DNA from: CAVSLM01 sp963728895
GTDB taxonomy: Bacteria > Pseudomonadota > Gammaproteobacteria > JBBQDK01
Assembly (NCBI GenBank): GCA_963728895.1
Contig: CAVSLM010000011.1
Span: 62,001-126,000 of the forward strand
Direction: 5' to 3'
DNA length: 64,000 bases
Position numbers and translations under genes: made by a program. Below, piece by piece: positions 51,928 to 61,809 of the stretch (the first letter of the stretch is position 1; each line of letters begins with the position of its first letter). A model generated the notes under the pieces. It was not told where the DNA came from and made no database searches. It worked only from the letters and a program-made list of their open reading frames with translations.

Positions 51928-53361
51928 ATGTACGCAAGCTTCTTCGGACTGAGCGGAGCGCCGTTCCGGATCACGCCGGACACGCGCCGGTTCTTCTCCG
52001 GAGCCGGTCGTGGTGCCGTGCTGGAGGCGCTGGTCTATGCCGTCACTTCCGGCGAGGGCATCGTGAAGGTGGTGGGCGAGATCGGCAGCGGCAAGACCAT
52101 GCTGTGCCGCATGCTCACCGAGTCCCTGCCAGCGGGCGTGAGCTCGGTCTACCTCGCCAATCCCAGCCTCACCAGGGCGGAGCTGCTCACGGCCATCGCC
52201 CGCGAGCTCGGGCTCGAGCTTTCGACCGATACCCCGCGTCTCGATGCGCTGCACGCCCTGCAGGCAGCCCTGCTCGAACGCCACGCCGCGGGCGGGCGGG
52301 TGGTGGTGTTCGTCGAGGAAGCGCAGGGCATGCCGGCGGAGACCCTGGAAGAAATCCGCTTTCTCTCCAATCTGGAGACGCGCGAGGGCAAGCTCCTGCA
52401 GCTGGTGCTGTTCGGTCAGCCGGAGCTGGATGCGACACTGGCGCGGCGCGACATGCGTCCGCTGCGTGATCGCATCACCCATGCCTTCTCACTCGGCCCG
52501 CTGTCGGCAGCAGACACCCGCGACTACCTGGGCTTTCGCCTGCAGGCGGCGGGACACCGCGGGCGCTCGCCCTTCACTGCAACGGCGTGTCACTGGCTGG
52601 CGCGGGCTTCCCGCGGGCTGATTCGGCGCATCAACGTGCTGGCCGACAAGGCACTCCTTGCCGCCTATGCGGAGGGCAGCGTGCGCGTCAACTGGCGCCA
52701 TGTGCGCCGCGCCGCGGCCGACGGCGCCCTGCGGGCGCGCTGGCACCTGCGCGGCTGGATGGCACTGGCGGCGAGCCTGGTCCTGGCAGGGTTGTGGGTC
52801 GGCGCACTGACGGCAGGTGCGGGTACGGCGTCGCGCATTGCGACGGCGCGCGTGGCGGTGGCGCCGGCGCCGTTGCCAGGCACCGGGCCGGTGCGCGCGA
52901 AAGCGCTTCGCACGCCACCCCCGCGCACATTGTCCGCAGCGGCAGCGGAATCGACTCCGGGCAGTGCCTCGGAAAGACCGGCGCTCGAGAAGTCCTATCC
53001 GAGCCTCGTGGGCGAGCGGCTGCAAGCCACCCGTGCCTGGCTGAGCGCATCGGGCGATGCGCGCTACACCGTGCAGGTGATGCTGTCGCACGACTCCGAC
53101 CCCGAGCGCGTGGAAGACGTGCTGGCCGATCCTTCGCTGCGCGCGCACCTCGACAGGCTCTACGTGTGCGCCACGCTCGTTCACGGCAAGCGCCGCTGGG
53201 TGGTGCTCTACGGCACCTATCCGGACGCCGCTGCCGCGCGTGCGGCGCTCGCCGGCCTGCCGGCACCGTTGCGCGACAACGATCCCTACCCGCGGACCCT
53301 GGGTGCGGTGCGCCGGCATGCCCAGCTCGAGGCAACGCCCGGGCGCGAAGACCTGTCGTGA
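51928..53361 (+). CDS. mshM: MshM/ExeA-like AAA ATPase with C-terminal SPOR-like domain
   Basis: A 477-residue inner-membrane protein. MYASFFGLSGAPFRITPDTR is the classic ExeA/MshM start. AAA motifs are VVGEIGSGKTMLCRM (Walker A), VVVFVEEAQGMP (Walker B) and LFGQPELDATL. A single membrane helix (WMALAASLVLAGLWVGAL) follows at about residue 275. The C-terminal ~90 residues (YTVQVMLSHDSD, RWVVLYGTYPDAAAARAAL) look like a SPOR peptidoglycan-binding domain, which would help to insert the secretin through the wall. First gene of the pilus operon; the stop overlaps mshL (GTGA). Confidence 0.9.
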   Translation: MYASFFGLSGAPFRITPDTRRFFSGAGRGAVLEALVYAVTSGEGIVKVVGEIGSGKTMLCRMLTESLPAGVSSVYLANPSLTRAELLTAIARELGLELSTDTPRLDALHALQAALLERHAAGGRVVVFVEEAQGMPAETLEEIRFLSNLETREGKLLQLVLFGQPELDATLARRDMRPLRDRITHAFSLGPLSAADTRDYLGFRLQAAGHRGRSPFTATACHWLARASRGLIRRINVLADKALLAAYAEGSVRVNWRHVRRAAADGALRARWHLRGWMALAASLVLAGLWVGALTAGAGTASRIATARVAVAPAPLPGTGPVRAKALRTPPPRTLSAAAAESTPGSASERPALEKSYPSLVGERLQATRAWLSASGDARYTVQVMLSHDSDPERVEDVLADPSLRAHLDRLYVCATLVHGKRRWVVLYGTYPDAAAARAALAGLPAPLRDNDPYPRTLGAVRRHAQLEATPGREDLS

Positions 53362-54956
53362 CTTCCCTGCTGCGACGCGCGGTGCTGGCGGCGGCGAGCC
53401 TGCTTGGCGTTGTGGTCGCAGGATGCGCCACCGCACCGCCTGCCGCCTCCCCCGGGCACGTGCACGAGACCACGATGCGCCTCGGCGAAATTCCCGCACC
53501 GGCACAGTCGGTGCCTGTGCTCACGCCACCGCCGCCGGCGCGCGCGCAGGAGACCTACAGCGCAGTGGTCACCCAGGTGCCGGTCAAGGAGCTGCTGTTT
53601 GCGCTGGCGCGCGATGCCAAAATCAACATCGACGTCGAGAATGACGTGACCGGGACCGTCACGCTGAACGCAGTCGACCAGACGCTTGCGCAGATTCTCG
53701 AACGCATCAGCCGTCAGGTCGACATCCGCTATGAGCTGCACGACGGAAACCTGGTCGTGCAGCAGGACCGCCCGTTTCTCAAGACCTACCGGGTCGACTA
53801 CCTCAACCTGGCACGTGACAACGCCAGCACGGTCAACGTGGCGACACAGATCGCGACCACCGGACAGGCGGCGGGAGATGCCGCGAGCGGCGGCAACAAC
53901 AATTCCACTACCAGCGTCACCAGCACCTCCAACAACCGATTCTGGCAAACCCTTGGTGGCAACGTCGCCACCATACTCGGCGAGACCGCCGACGAGCACG
54001 GCCACGCGCCTTCGGTGATCGTCAACGCCGAATCCGGGCTGCTCAGCGTAACCGCGACTTCGCGCCAGCACCGCCGCATCCAGGCCTATCTCGACCAGGT
54101 GCTGGCGAGCGCACAACGCCAGGTGCTGATCGAGGCCACGGTGGTCGAGGTGCAGCTGAACGACGATTACACCCTGGGTGTCGACTGGTCGCGCATTGCC
54201 GAGGGCAACGGCCTGTCCATCGATCAGTCGCTGCTCGGCACCAATCTCAAGGATCCGCCCTTCACGCAGCTCACCTATGCCGATCCCGAAAGCGGGCTGG
54301 GCAACATTGCCGCCACCGTGCGCATGCTGCAGCAGTTCGGCACGGTCAAGGTGCTGTCCAGTCCCAAGGTCATGGCCATCAACAACCAGACCGCGGTGCT
54401 CAAGGTGGTCGACAACCTGGTCTACTTCACGGTCGAGGCGGACACCACCGCCGGCCAGGGATTTTCCAATACCACCTTCACCACCACCGTGCACACCGTG
54501 CCCGTGGGTTTCGTCATGGCGGTGACGCCGCAGATCAACGACAACCGCATGGTGATCCTCAACGTGCGTCCCACCATTTCGCGGGTGATCGATTTCGTCA
54601 GCGATCCGAACCCCTCGCTTGCGCTCGCCAATGTCGAGAGCCTGGTGCCACAGATCCAGGTGCGCGAGCTCGACTCGGTGCTGCGCGTTACCAGCGGTCA
54701 GGTCGCGGTGCTCGGCGGGCTGATCCAGGACACGGTGGATCTCAACAAGGCGGGCATCCCGGGGCTGTCGCGCCTGCCCGGCGTGGGCGATGTCTTCGCG
54801 CTGCGCAAGAACCGCATCGTGCGCTCGGAGCTGGTGATCTTCCTGCGTCCGGTGGTGGTCTCCACGCCCGACGTCGACACCGAGCTTGCCGAGTTTCGCC
54901 GCTTCCTGCCCTACGCGCCGGAGACGGAGGGCGCGATCGCTGGAGAACGGCCATGA
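53358..54956 (+). CDS. mshL: MshL-type pilus secretin
   Basis: A 532-residue outer-membrane secretin lipoprotein. The lipobox is LLGVVVAGC. An STN-like N-terminal domain (VPVKELLFALARDAKINI) and N-domains precede a Ser/Thr/Asn-rich linker, then the secretin core: VLIEATVVEVQLNDDYTLGV, VLSSPKVMAINNQTAVLKV, VPVGFVMAVTPQINDNRMV and ELVIFLRPVV. It forms the pore for the pilus. GTG 53358 overlaps the mshM stop; the end overlaps mshN by 4 nt. Confidence 0.95.
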   Translation: MTSLLRRAVLAAASLLGVVVAGCATAPPAASPGHVHETTMRLGEIPAPAQSVPVLTPPPPARAQETYSAVVTQVPVKELLFALARDAKINIDVENDVTGTVTLNAVDQTLAQILERISRQVDIRYELHDGNLVVQQDRPFLKTYRVDYLNLARDNASTVNVATQIATTGQAAGDAASGGNNNSTTSVTSTSNNRFWQTLGGNVATILGETADEHGHAPSVIVNAESGLLSVTATSRQHRRIQAYLDQVLASAQRQVLIEATVVEVQLNDDYTLGVDWSRIAEGNGLSIDQSLLGTNLKDPPFTQLTYADPESGLGNIAATVRMLQQFGTVKVLSSPKVMAINNQTAVLKVVDNLVYFTVEADTTAGQGFSNTTFTTTVHTVPVGFVMAVTPQINDNRMVILNVRPTISRVIDFVSDPNPSLALANVESLVPQIQVRELDSVLRVTSGQVAVLGGLIQDTVDLNKAGIPGLSRLPGVGDVFALRKNRIVRSELVIFLRPVVVSTPDVDTELAEFRRFLPYAPETEGAIAGERP

Positions 54957-56260
54957 GCCTGTTGATGGATGCCCTGCGGCGCGCCGAAAGCGGAAGGCCG
55001 GCCGAGGCGCAGCAGCCAACGCCACCAACCTCCCAGCCGAGCGATCTCAGCCTGGTACCGCTGGAGCCGGCGCAGGAATCGGCGGCCGAACCGCCGCACG
55101 CCGGGGCCGCACCACCGGCCGTCGATCCGCAGTCCTTTGCCAACACCGACGCGCAGGCGCAGCGGCAGCAACCGCCTGCGCCCCGCGCGGCGCCGAGCGC
55201 CGAGCGCCTCGCGCCCGCGCCGGTCCCGGCACGGGCGGCGCAGATGCTCGCCGCCGGACGCACCGGCAGCTGGACACTGCCGCGGGCGCTGATGCTGCTC
55301 GGACTGCTGGCGTCCGGTGCAATCGTCGCCGGCTATTACTACTGGACCCTGTCGCAGTATCCGCTGCGCGTGCTGCCGCTGGCACCGGCGCCGGCGCCGG
55401 GCGATGCGCGCACGGCCGATGTCGCGGCGCAAACCGTGCTGCCGGCAGCCGCCGCGGAGAACGCGGCGCAGCCGCCGTCCGAGGCGGCACCGCAACGCGC
55501 CAACGCCGGAGCCGGCACGCCGCTCCAACGTCCCGTGCCGGCACCGGACGCGCCGGATGTCGAGCGCCCACGGCAAGGCGCCGCTGCGCCAGCGCCGGCC
55601 CCGTACTCGGGCGCCACGCCCGAAGCGATTCCCGCGCTCGGCGCGCTGCAGATCCGCCACAGCCGGCAGACGCCGGACACTGCGCAGCGGCTGCAGGACG
55701 CCTACGCCGCCTTCATCGACGGCGATCTGGAGAAATCCGGGCGGCTCTATCGCCAGGTGCTGCAGACACGTCCCGAGGACCGGGACGCACTGCTCGGCAT
55801 GGCCGCGATCGAGGTGCAGCACAACGACCTCGACGCTGCGCGCGAGCGCTATCGTGCCCTGCTGCGGCGCGACCCGCGCGATCCGGCCGCGCGCGCTGCG
55901 CTGGTGAGCCTGCCCGGCAACGCCGACCCCGTGGCCGGTGAAAGCGAGCTCAAGGGGCTGCTCGACGCCGAGCCCAAGGCGGCCTACCTGCACTTTGCGC
56001 TGGGCAATCTTTATGCGCGCCAGCAGCGCTGGAGCGAGGCGCAGCGCGCCTACTTCGACGCAGTGCGCTATGACCCGCAGCACCCGGACTATGCCTTCAA
56101 CCTTGCCGTGAGCCTGGACCGCCTGGGCCGGTCGCAGCCGGCGTTGCAATACTATCGCCGCGCCGCGGCGCTCGCCGCCCACCGGGCGGTGCGCTTCGAC
56201 CGGGCCGCACTGGCGCGCCGGCTGCAGGCACTGGACGCAGCCAACGGGAGCGGCTCGTGA
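54953..56260 (+). CDS. mshN: MshN-like TPR protein
   Basis: A 435-residue protein with a short cytoplasmic start (MSLLMDALRRAES), a long Ala/Pro/Gln-rich linker, one membrane helix (ALMLLGLLASGAIVAGYYYW) at about 107-127, another low-complexity linker and C-terminal TPR repeats (about 240-430; e.g. GNLYARQQRWSEAQRAYFDA). It matches MshN in position and layout. TPRs suggest protein-protein contact during assembly. It overlaps both neighbours by 4 nt. Confidence 0.85.
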   Translation: MSLLMDALRRAESGRPAEAQQPTPPTSQPSDLSLVPLEPAQESAAEPPHAGAAPPAVDPQSFANTDAQAQRQQPPAPRAAPSAERLAPAPVPARAAQMLAAGRTGSWTLPRALMLLGLLASGAIVAGYYYWTLSQYPLRVLPLAPAPAPGDARTADVAAQTVLPAAAAENAAQPPSEAAPQRANAGAGTPLQRPVPAPDAPDVERPRQGAAAPAPAPYSGATPEAIPALGALQIRHSRQTPDTAQRLQDAYAAFIDGDLEKSGRLYRQVLQTRPEDRDALLGMAAIEVQHNDLDAARERYRALLRRDPRDPAARAALVSLPGNADPVAGESELKGLLDAEPKAAYLHFALGNLYARQQRWSEAQRAYFDAVRYDPQHPDYAFNLAVSLDRLGRSQPALQYYRRAAALAAHRAVRFDRAALARRLQALDAANGSGS

Positions 56261-57966
56261 ACGTCGCCGTGCAGAAGCCCGCGCGTCGCATCGGCGACCT
56301 GCTGATCGAGAAGGGCGTGCTCACCGCCGATCAGCTGCGCATCGCGCTCACCGAGCAGCGCAAGCGCGACGAGCCGCTCGGCAAGATCATCGTCGCGTTG
56401 GGATTCGCCACCGAGTCCATCGTGCGCGATGCGCTGAGCGAGTCGCTCGATCAGGCAACCGTCGAGCTCGCCAAGGCGGTCGTCGATCCCGACGCCCTGC
56501 AGCTCATTCCCAAGGAGGTGGCACGACGCTATCGCGTACTCCCGCTCTCGCTCGATGCGGCGCGCCATACCATGAAAGTGGCAATGGCCGACACCAGCAA
56601 CGTGGTGGCGCTGGACCAGCTGCGGGCACTGCTCGGCGGGCGCCTGGAGCTGCAGCCGCTGCTGGCCGCGGAAACCGAGATCGAAAACGCCATCAACCAG
56701 TTCTACGGCTACGAGCTCTCGGTCGACGGCATCCTGCACGAGATCGAGACCGGTCAGGTCAGCGAACAGAGCCTGCCGGCCCATGGCGAGGAGTACAGCC
56801 AGCCGCTGGTGCGGCTGGTGGATGCGCTGCTCTCCGATGCCGTGAAGGCCGGCGCCTCGGACGTGCACTTCGAGCCCGAGCAGGGCTTCCTGCGCGTGCG
56901 CTACCGCATCGACGGCGTGCTGCGCCAGGTGCGCAGCCTGCACAAGAACTACTGGTCGGCGATTGCGGTGCGCCTCAAGGTCATGTCGGGCATGAACATC
57001 GCCGAGACCCGCGCGCCGCAGGATGGGCGCATCTCGCTCATGCTGTTCGGCCGGCCGGTGGATTTTCGCGTCTCGGCCCAGCCCACCACCCACGGCGAGA
57101 ACATCGTGCTGCGCGTGCTCGATCGCAGCAAGGGCATCGTGGCGCTCGACCGGCTGGGGCTTGCCGAGGAGGCGCTCGCCACGCTGCGCCTGATGATGGC
57201 GCGCCCCGAGGGCATGCTGCTGGTGACCGGACCCACCGGCAGCGGCAAGACCACCACGCTCTACTCGATGCTGAGCTACGTCAGCAACGAGACCGTCAAC
57301 ATCATGACTCTCGAGGATCCGGTCGAGTATCCCATGGCGCTGATCCGCCAGACCTCGGTGAATGAAGTCTCGAAGCTGGATTTCGCGAGCGGCATCCGCT
57401 CCATGCTGCGCCAGGACCCGGACATCATCCTGGTCGGTGAGATCCGCGATGTCGAGACCGCCGACATGGCGGTGCGTGCCGCCATGACCGGTCACCAGGT
57501 GTTCTCGACGCTGCATACCAACTCGGCGATCGGTGCCATTGCGCGTCTGCTCGATCTCGGCATCGTGCCCGACATCCTCGCCGGCAACATCGTCGGGATC
57601 GTCGCGCAGCGTCTGGTGCGCCGGCTGTGTGGTCACTGCCGGGTGCTGGAGGCACCGTCCGCGGTGGAGCGCCGCCTGCTGGCGCTGGGCGACGACGACC
57701 CGCGCGGCGTCCATCGTGCGCGCGGTTGCGAGCAGTGCGGTGGCACGGGCTACCGTGGCCGGCTCGCGGTCATGGAGCTCCTGCGCATGGACCGCGACCT
57801 CGACGAGCTGATCGCGCGACGTGCCACGCGGCGCGACATCGAGCGGCTGGCCACGCAAAAGGGCTTTCGCCCGCTTGCGGAAGACGCCGTGCGCCGGGTG
57901 CTGGACGGGACCACCACCCTGGATGAGGTGTCGCGCGTGGTCGATCTCACCGACCGCCTGGCCTGA
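56257..57966 (+). CDS. mshE: pilus assembly ATPase MshE (GspE family)
   Basis: A 569-residue secretion ATPase. The MshEN N-domain is GDLLIEKGVLTADQLRIALT and repeats; in Vibrio cholerae MshE this domain binds c-di-GMP. The ATPase core has Walker A GPTGSGKTTTLYSM, the Asp box, Walker B ILVGEIRDVETADMA, the His box AAMTGHQVFSTLHTNSA and a four-Cys zinc site (CGHC and CEQC). The start is GTG 56257, overlapping mshN. Confidence 0.95.
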   Translation: MNVAVQKPARRIGDLLIEKGVLTADQLRIALTEQRKRDEPLGKIIVALGFATESIVRDALSESLDQATVELAKAVVDPDALQLIPKEVARRYRVLPLSLDAARHTMKVAMADTSNVVALDQLRALLGGRLELQPLLAAETEIENAINQFYGYELSVDGILHEIETGQVSEQSLPAHGEEYSQPLVRLVDALLSDAVKAGASDVHFEPEQGFLRVRYRIDGVLRQVRSLHKNYWSAIAVRLKVMSGMNIAETRAPQDGRISLMLFGRPVDFRVSAQPTTHGENIVLRVLDRSKGIVALDRLGLAEEALATLRLMMARPEGMLLVTGPTGSGKTTTLYSMLSYVSNETVNIMTLEDPVEYPMALIRQTSVNEVSKLDFASGIRSMLRQDPDIILVGEIRDVETADMAVRAAMTGHQVFSTLHTNSAIGAIARLLDLGIVPDILAGNIVGIVAQRLVRRLCGHCRVLEAPSAVERRLLALGDDDPRGVHRARGCEQCGGTGYRGRLAVMELLRMDRDLDELIARRATRRDIERLATQKGFRPLAEDAVRRVLDGTTTLDEVSRVVDLTDRLA

Positions 57967-57973
57967 TGCTGCC

Positions 57974-59179
57974 ATGAACGCCTACCAGTACCGTGCCCTC
58001 AACGCCGACGGCAAGACGGTGGCGGGGCGCATCGAGGCCTCCAACGAGGCCGACCTGGAGCTGCGCCTCGCCCACATGGGGCTCGAGCTGATCCGCTTCC
58101 GCAGCGCAGCGCGCAGCCCGTTCGCGCGCGTGGGCGGCCGCTTCGGACGCCGCGAGCTGATCACCTTCTGCTTTCACCTCGAGCAGCTGACGCGCGCCGG
58201 CGTGCCGATCGTCGCCGGACTTGCGGATCTGCGCGACAGTCTCGCCAATGCGCGGTTTCGCGCCGTGCTGTCTTCCCTCACCGAGGACATCGAGGGCGGG
58301 CGCACGCTCTCGGAAGCCCTGGAGCGCTTTCCGCAGCAGTTCGATCGGGTCTTCGTGAGTCTGGTGCGCGCCGGCGAGCAGAGTGGCATGCTGCCCGAGG
58401 TGCTGCGCCGGCTGGGTGAAAGTCTCAAATGGCAGGACGAGCTCGCGGCCCAGACCAAGAAGATCATCCTCTATCCGTCGTTCGTCGCCGTCGTCGTGCT
58501 CGGCGTGTTCTTCTTTCTCATGACCTATCTGGTGCCGCAGCTCGCAGGCTTCATGCAGAGCATGAACCAGGAGCTGCCGATGCACACCCGCGCCCTGATC
58601 TGGACGTCGGACGTGCTCATCCACTACTGGTACGCGGTGCTCGCCCTGCCCGCGATCGCCGTCTTCAGCGTGCGCTATCTGGCGCGGGTCAACGAGACGG
58701 TGCGCTACCGCCTCGACAGTGCCAAGCTCACCGTGCCGCCGGTGGGCCCGATCCTGCGCAATCTGCTTCTGGCCCGCTTCGCCAGCAACTTCGCCCTGAT
58801 GTACCGCGCCGGCATCACGGTGCTGGACTGTATCCGCACCAGTGAGGACCTGGTGAACAATGCCGTGATCGGTACCGCGCTGCGCCGCGTGCATGATCAG
58901 ATCAGCGCCGGCACGACCATGACGGCAGCGTTCGAATCGGCGGGCCTTTTCCCCCCGCTGGTGGTGCGCATGCTGCATGTGGGCGAGAGCACCGGCGCCC
59001 TGGAGCAGGCGCTCGAGAACGTGGCCTATTTCTACACGCGCGACGGCAAGGAGTCCGTAGAGCGCATCCAGGGCCTGGTCGAGCCGGCGCTCACGGTGGT
59101 GCTCGGCCTGCTGCTCGGCTGGATGATGCTCTCGGTGCTCGGCCCGATCTACGACATTCTGGGACACTTGCAGACATGA
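57974..59179 (+). CDS. mshG: pilus platform protein MshG (GspF family)
   Basis: A 401-residue inner-membrane platform protein. It starts MNAYQYRALNADGKTVAGRI. Two GspF cytoplasmic domains are seen (FCFHLEQLTRAGVPIVAGL and FASNFALMYRAGITVLDCIR), with helices FVAVVVLGVFFFLMTYLVPQ, YAVLALPAIAVFSVRYL and a C-terminal ALTVVLGLLLGWMMLSVLGP. It links the ATPase to pilin polymerisation. It starts 7 nt after mshE and overlaps the next gene by 4 nt. Confidence 0.95.
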   Translation: MNAYQYRALNADGKTVAGRIEASNEADLELRLAHMGLELIRFRSAARSPFARVGGRFGRRELITFCFHLEQLTRAGVPIVAGLADLRDSLANARFRAVLSSLTEDIEGGRTLSEALERFPQQFDRVFVSLVRAGEQSGMLPEVLRRLGESLKWQDELAAQTKKIILYPSFVAVVVLGVFFFLMTYLVPQLAGFMQSMNQELPMHTRALIWTSDVLIHYWYAVLALPAIAVFSVRYLARVNETVRYRLDSAKLTVPPVGPILRNLLLARFASNFALMYRAGITVLDCIRTSEDLVNNAVIGTALRRVHDQISAGTTMTAAFESAGLFPPLVVRMLHVGESTGALEQALENVAYFYTRDGKESVERIQGLVEPALTVVLGLLLGWMMLSVLGPIYDILGHLQT

Positions 59180-60747
59180 ACGTGCGCCGCATTTTGATCC
59201 TGAGCGGCCGCGGGCTCGGCGTGTACGTACCCTACGCAGCGCGCCTGGAGCACATCGCGCAGTACGCTTTGGACGAGGCCGGGCTTGCGGCTTTCTGCGC
59301 CGACCTGCGCGAACCCGCTCCGCCCGTCGTGTCGCTGCTGGTGGACCTCGCGGAGGAGGACTTTCGCCTCGAGATCCTGGCGCGCACCCGCGGCCGCGAT
59401 CGCGCAGCGCTGTACGAACGCCACAGCCAGCGGCTGTTTCGCGGCGCCGTCTATCGCCATGCGCATCCGCTCGGTCGCGCTCCCGGGGAACGGCGCCGCG
59501 ATGCCGTACTGTTCAGCGCGCTGATCCATGCCGAGGCGCTCGATCTGGCGGTGGGGACGCTGCAGTCGTGCAGCGTGCCGCTCGCCGGTATCCATTCGCT
59601 GCCACTATTGAGCGAGCGGCTGGTGGCGGTGGCAGGCTGGAAGCAGCCGGAGCTGCTGCTGGTGACCGAGAACGGCAGCGGCAGCCTGCGCCAGTCGTTC
59701 TTCCGGGACGGGAAGCTGCAGTTCAGCCGGCTGTCGAGCATCCCGCAGCAGCGCGATGCGGGGAGCTACATCGCGTTCGTTCGCGAGCAGGTTGCACGCA
59801 CCAAGCGCTATCTCGCCAACCTGCGGTTGCTGGACCGGGAAGCGGCGCTCGAGATCGCGCTGCCCGCCGCGGGATCCAGGCTGGAGGAGCTTGCGGGGCT
59901 TGCCGGCAGTGATGGCCTGGACCGCTACACGCCGCACGATGCCGCGCTGCTTGCCGGTCGTCTGGGTTACCGGGGCGCCTGGGAGGATGCGCATTGCGAC
60001 CGGCTGTTTGCCTGGCTGCTGGCGCGCAGTCGCGTGATCAACCACTACGCGCAGCCGGCGCAACGGCGCCATCACTACACACGTCGCGCCGCGCTGGCAC
60101 TGCAGGCGATCGGCAGCCTGGGGCTCACTGCGGCCCTGCTCTGGAGCGGCCTGCAGGCCACCGACGGCGCCGTGCTGCAGCGCAGTCTGCGCGACCTGGC
60201 GCTGCTTGCGCAGCAGGCCGAGCAACGCTACCAGACCGAGCTCGAGCGCGCCCCGCAGGCGTCGGCCGCCGCCGAGGAGGTCCAGGCCGCCGTGCAGGTC
60301 GCCGCACGCCTGCAGGCGAACGCACAGCGTGCCGCCGCGCTGCTGGTGGAGGTGAGCCGGGCGCTCGCGGCACGACCGGAGCTGCGACTCGAGACGCTCG
60401 ACTGGTTCACGAGCCAACGCCCGGACGCGGACCGCGCACCGCTGGAGGAGAACGAAACCGCGGACGCGATCGAATCGCCGGAGGGAGGCGCAGGCGGCTA
60501 CCAGATCGTGCTGTTGCACGGGCGCGTGGATCCTTTCACCGGCGATTATCGTGCCGCCCACCGCAGCATCGATGCGCTGCTCGCGGCGCTGCGTGCGCGC
60601 TCCGGCGTGGTGCGTGCCGATGCGCTGCAGCTTCCGATCAGCGCCGATCCCGCGGCGCAGGTAACCGGCGCCGTCGGCACCGGCAAGGAGAGCGCCGCGC
60701 CCTTCGAGCTGCGTGTGGTTCGGGAGCAGGAGCGCCATGGGCCTTGA
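59176..60747 (+). CDS. PilM/PilN-like fusion of the pilus inner-membrane complex
   Basis: A 523-residue protein at the place of mshI. Residues about 1-290 are a divergent actin-like (PilM/GspL) region, with LYERHSQRLFRGAVYRHAHP and LFSALIHAEALDLAVGTL. A helix (ALQAIGSLGLTAALLWSG) lies at about 303-322. A coiled coil and a PilN-like ferredoxin-fold domain (YQIVLLHGRVDPFTGDYRAA) follow. The product would thus hold PilM and PilN functions in one chain, as GspL does. It overlaps both neighbours. Confidence 0.75.
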   Translation: MNVRRILILSGRGLGVYVPYAARLEHIAQYALDEAGLAAFCADLREPAPPVVSLLVDLAEEDFRLEILARTRGRDRAALYERHSQRLFRGAVYRHAHPLGRAPGERRRDAVLFSALIHAEALDLAVGTLQSCSVPLAGIHSLPLLSERLVAVAGWKQPELLLVTENGSGSLRQSFFRDGKLQFSRLSSIPQQRDAGSYIAFVREQVARTKRYLANLRLLDREAALEIALPAAGSRLEELAGLAGSDGLDRYTPHDAALLAGRLGYRGAWEDAHCDRLFAWLLARSRVINHYAQPAQRRHHYTRRAALALQAIGSLGLTAALLWSGLQATDGAVLQRSLRDLALLAQQAEQRYQTELERAPQASAAAEEVQAAVQVAARLQANAQRAAALLVEVSRALAARPELRLETLDWFTSQRPDADRAPLEENETADAIESPEGGAGGYQIVLLHGRVDPFTGDYRAAHRSIDALLAALRARSGVVRADALQLPISADPAAQVTGAVGTGKESAAPFELRVVREQERHGP

Positions 60748-61360
60748 TCTCGATGCCGGGGCGTTGAAGCCCGTGCTGGTACGCACGGCAATGACGCTTG
60801 CCGCCGCGTTGCTGCTGGTGATCGGCGCGGGCATGTACCACGAGCGCATGGCACGCCTGCAGCAGGCCGCCAGCGCCGACCTGCGCGGCGTGGTCGAGGC
60901 GCATCGCGAAGTGTTGCAGGAACGGGAAGTGGTGCGCACCGAGCTCGGGCGCTATGAGGAGCTGCGCGCCCACGGCTTCGTCGGCCCGGAGCCGCGCCTG
61001 CTTTGGGTGGAGAGCGTGCGCGAAAGCGCGCGCCGCGTGGGACTGCCTGCGTTGCATTACCAGATCGCCCAGCGGCGAGGCGCCGGGTCCGGGACGGTGC
61101 CGGACGCCGGGCCCTTTACGTTGTACACCACGCGCATGGACCTGCGCCTGGATCTGCACCACGAAGGTGAGCTGCTCGACTTCTTCCGTGTGCTCGACGG
61201 CGAGCGTGCCGGGCTCTACGACCTCACGGCCTGCACCCTGCGTCGCAGCGGCGACGACGGCACGCTGCACAAGGACCGGCCCAACCTGTCGGCTCAGTGC
61301 GTGCTGCACTGGTACACCCTGGACCACGACACGCCCGCCGCGCCGGAGCCGGACGCATGA
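60737..61360 (+). CDS. PilO-like pilus assembly protein
   Basis: A 207-residue bitopic protein. One helix (VRTAMTLAAALLLVIGAGMY) is followed by a coiled coil (about 45-80) and a C-terminal domain (MDLRLDLHHEGELLDFFRVL). This layout matches PilO/MshJ. It overlaps the PilM/N-like gene by 11 nt and the next gene by 4 nt (ATGA). Confidence 0.75.
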   Translation: MGLDLDAGALKPVLVRTAMTLAAALLLVIGAGMYHERMARLQQAASADLRGVVEAHREVLQEREVVRTELGRYEELRAHGFVGPEPRLLWVESVRESARRVGLPALHYQIAQRRGAGSGTVPDAGPFTLYTTRMDLRLDLHHEGELLDFFRVLDGERAGLYDLTACTLRRSGDDGTLHKDRPNLSAQCVLHWYTLDHDTPAAPEPDA

Positions 61361-61809
61361 GCCCCCGCGCCTTCTTCCTGCTGATGGGTGGTGTGCTGTT
61401 GTGCGGCGCGGGCGCGGCCGGTCCGGACGGCCTGGGACGATTGTTCACCACGCCCGAGCAGCGCGCGTTCCTGGATGCCGGGCGCAACGAAGATCCCGCG
61501 CTCGCGCCGCTGCCTGCCGCGGACGGTGCTGCGCCCTCCTACACGGTGGATGGCGTGCTGCTCGGCAGCGACGGGTTGCGACGCATCTGGCTGAACGGCA
61601 CCCCGCTCGATCCTTCGGCGCCCGGCACGCCAGCCACGCTGTTGCCCGATGGACGGGTTCGACTGCGGCTCGGCGACGGCACCACGCAGCTCCTGAAGCC
61701 CGGCCAGACGCTGGAGCCCGACAGCCGTGCCGTGCTCGATGCCTGGCAGCGCGGGGCCGCAGCGCCCGCCGCGCCCCCGCCAACCGGGCCGGCACCGCAG
61801 GCGCACTGA
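61357..61809 (+). CDS. PilP/MshK-like periplasmic protein
   Basis: A 150-residue protein with a signal sequence (FFLLMGGVLLCGAGAAG). The later YTVDGVLLGSDGLRRIWLNG and LLPDGRVRLRLGDGTTQLLK resemble the HR domain of PilP/GspC that contacts the secretin. A Pro/Ala-rich tail closes it. Its place after the PilO-like gene supports the role of linking the inner-membrane complex to MshL. Confidence 0.72.
   Translation: MSPRAFFLLMGGVLLCGAGAAGPDGLGRLFTTPEQRAFLDAGRNEDPALAPLPAADGAAPSYTVDGVLLGSDGLRRIWLNGTPLDPSAPGTPATLLPDGRVRLRLGDGTTQLLKPGQTLEPDSRAVLDAWQRGAAAPAAPPPTGPAPQAH

Noticed and set aside
56152..57975. 607-codon minus-strand frame opposite mshE
   Set aside because: Antisense shadow of a conserved ATPase gene.
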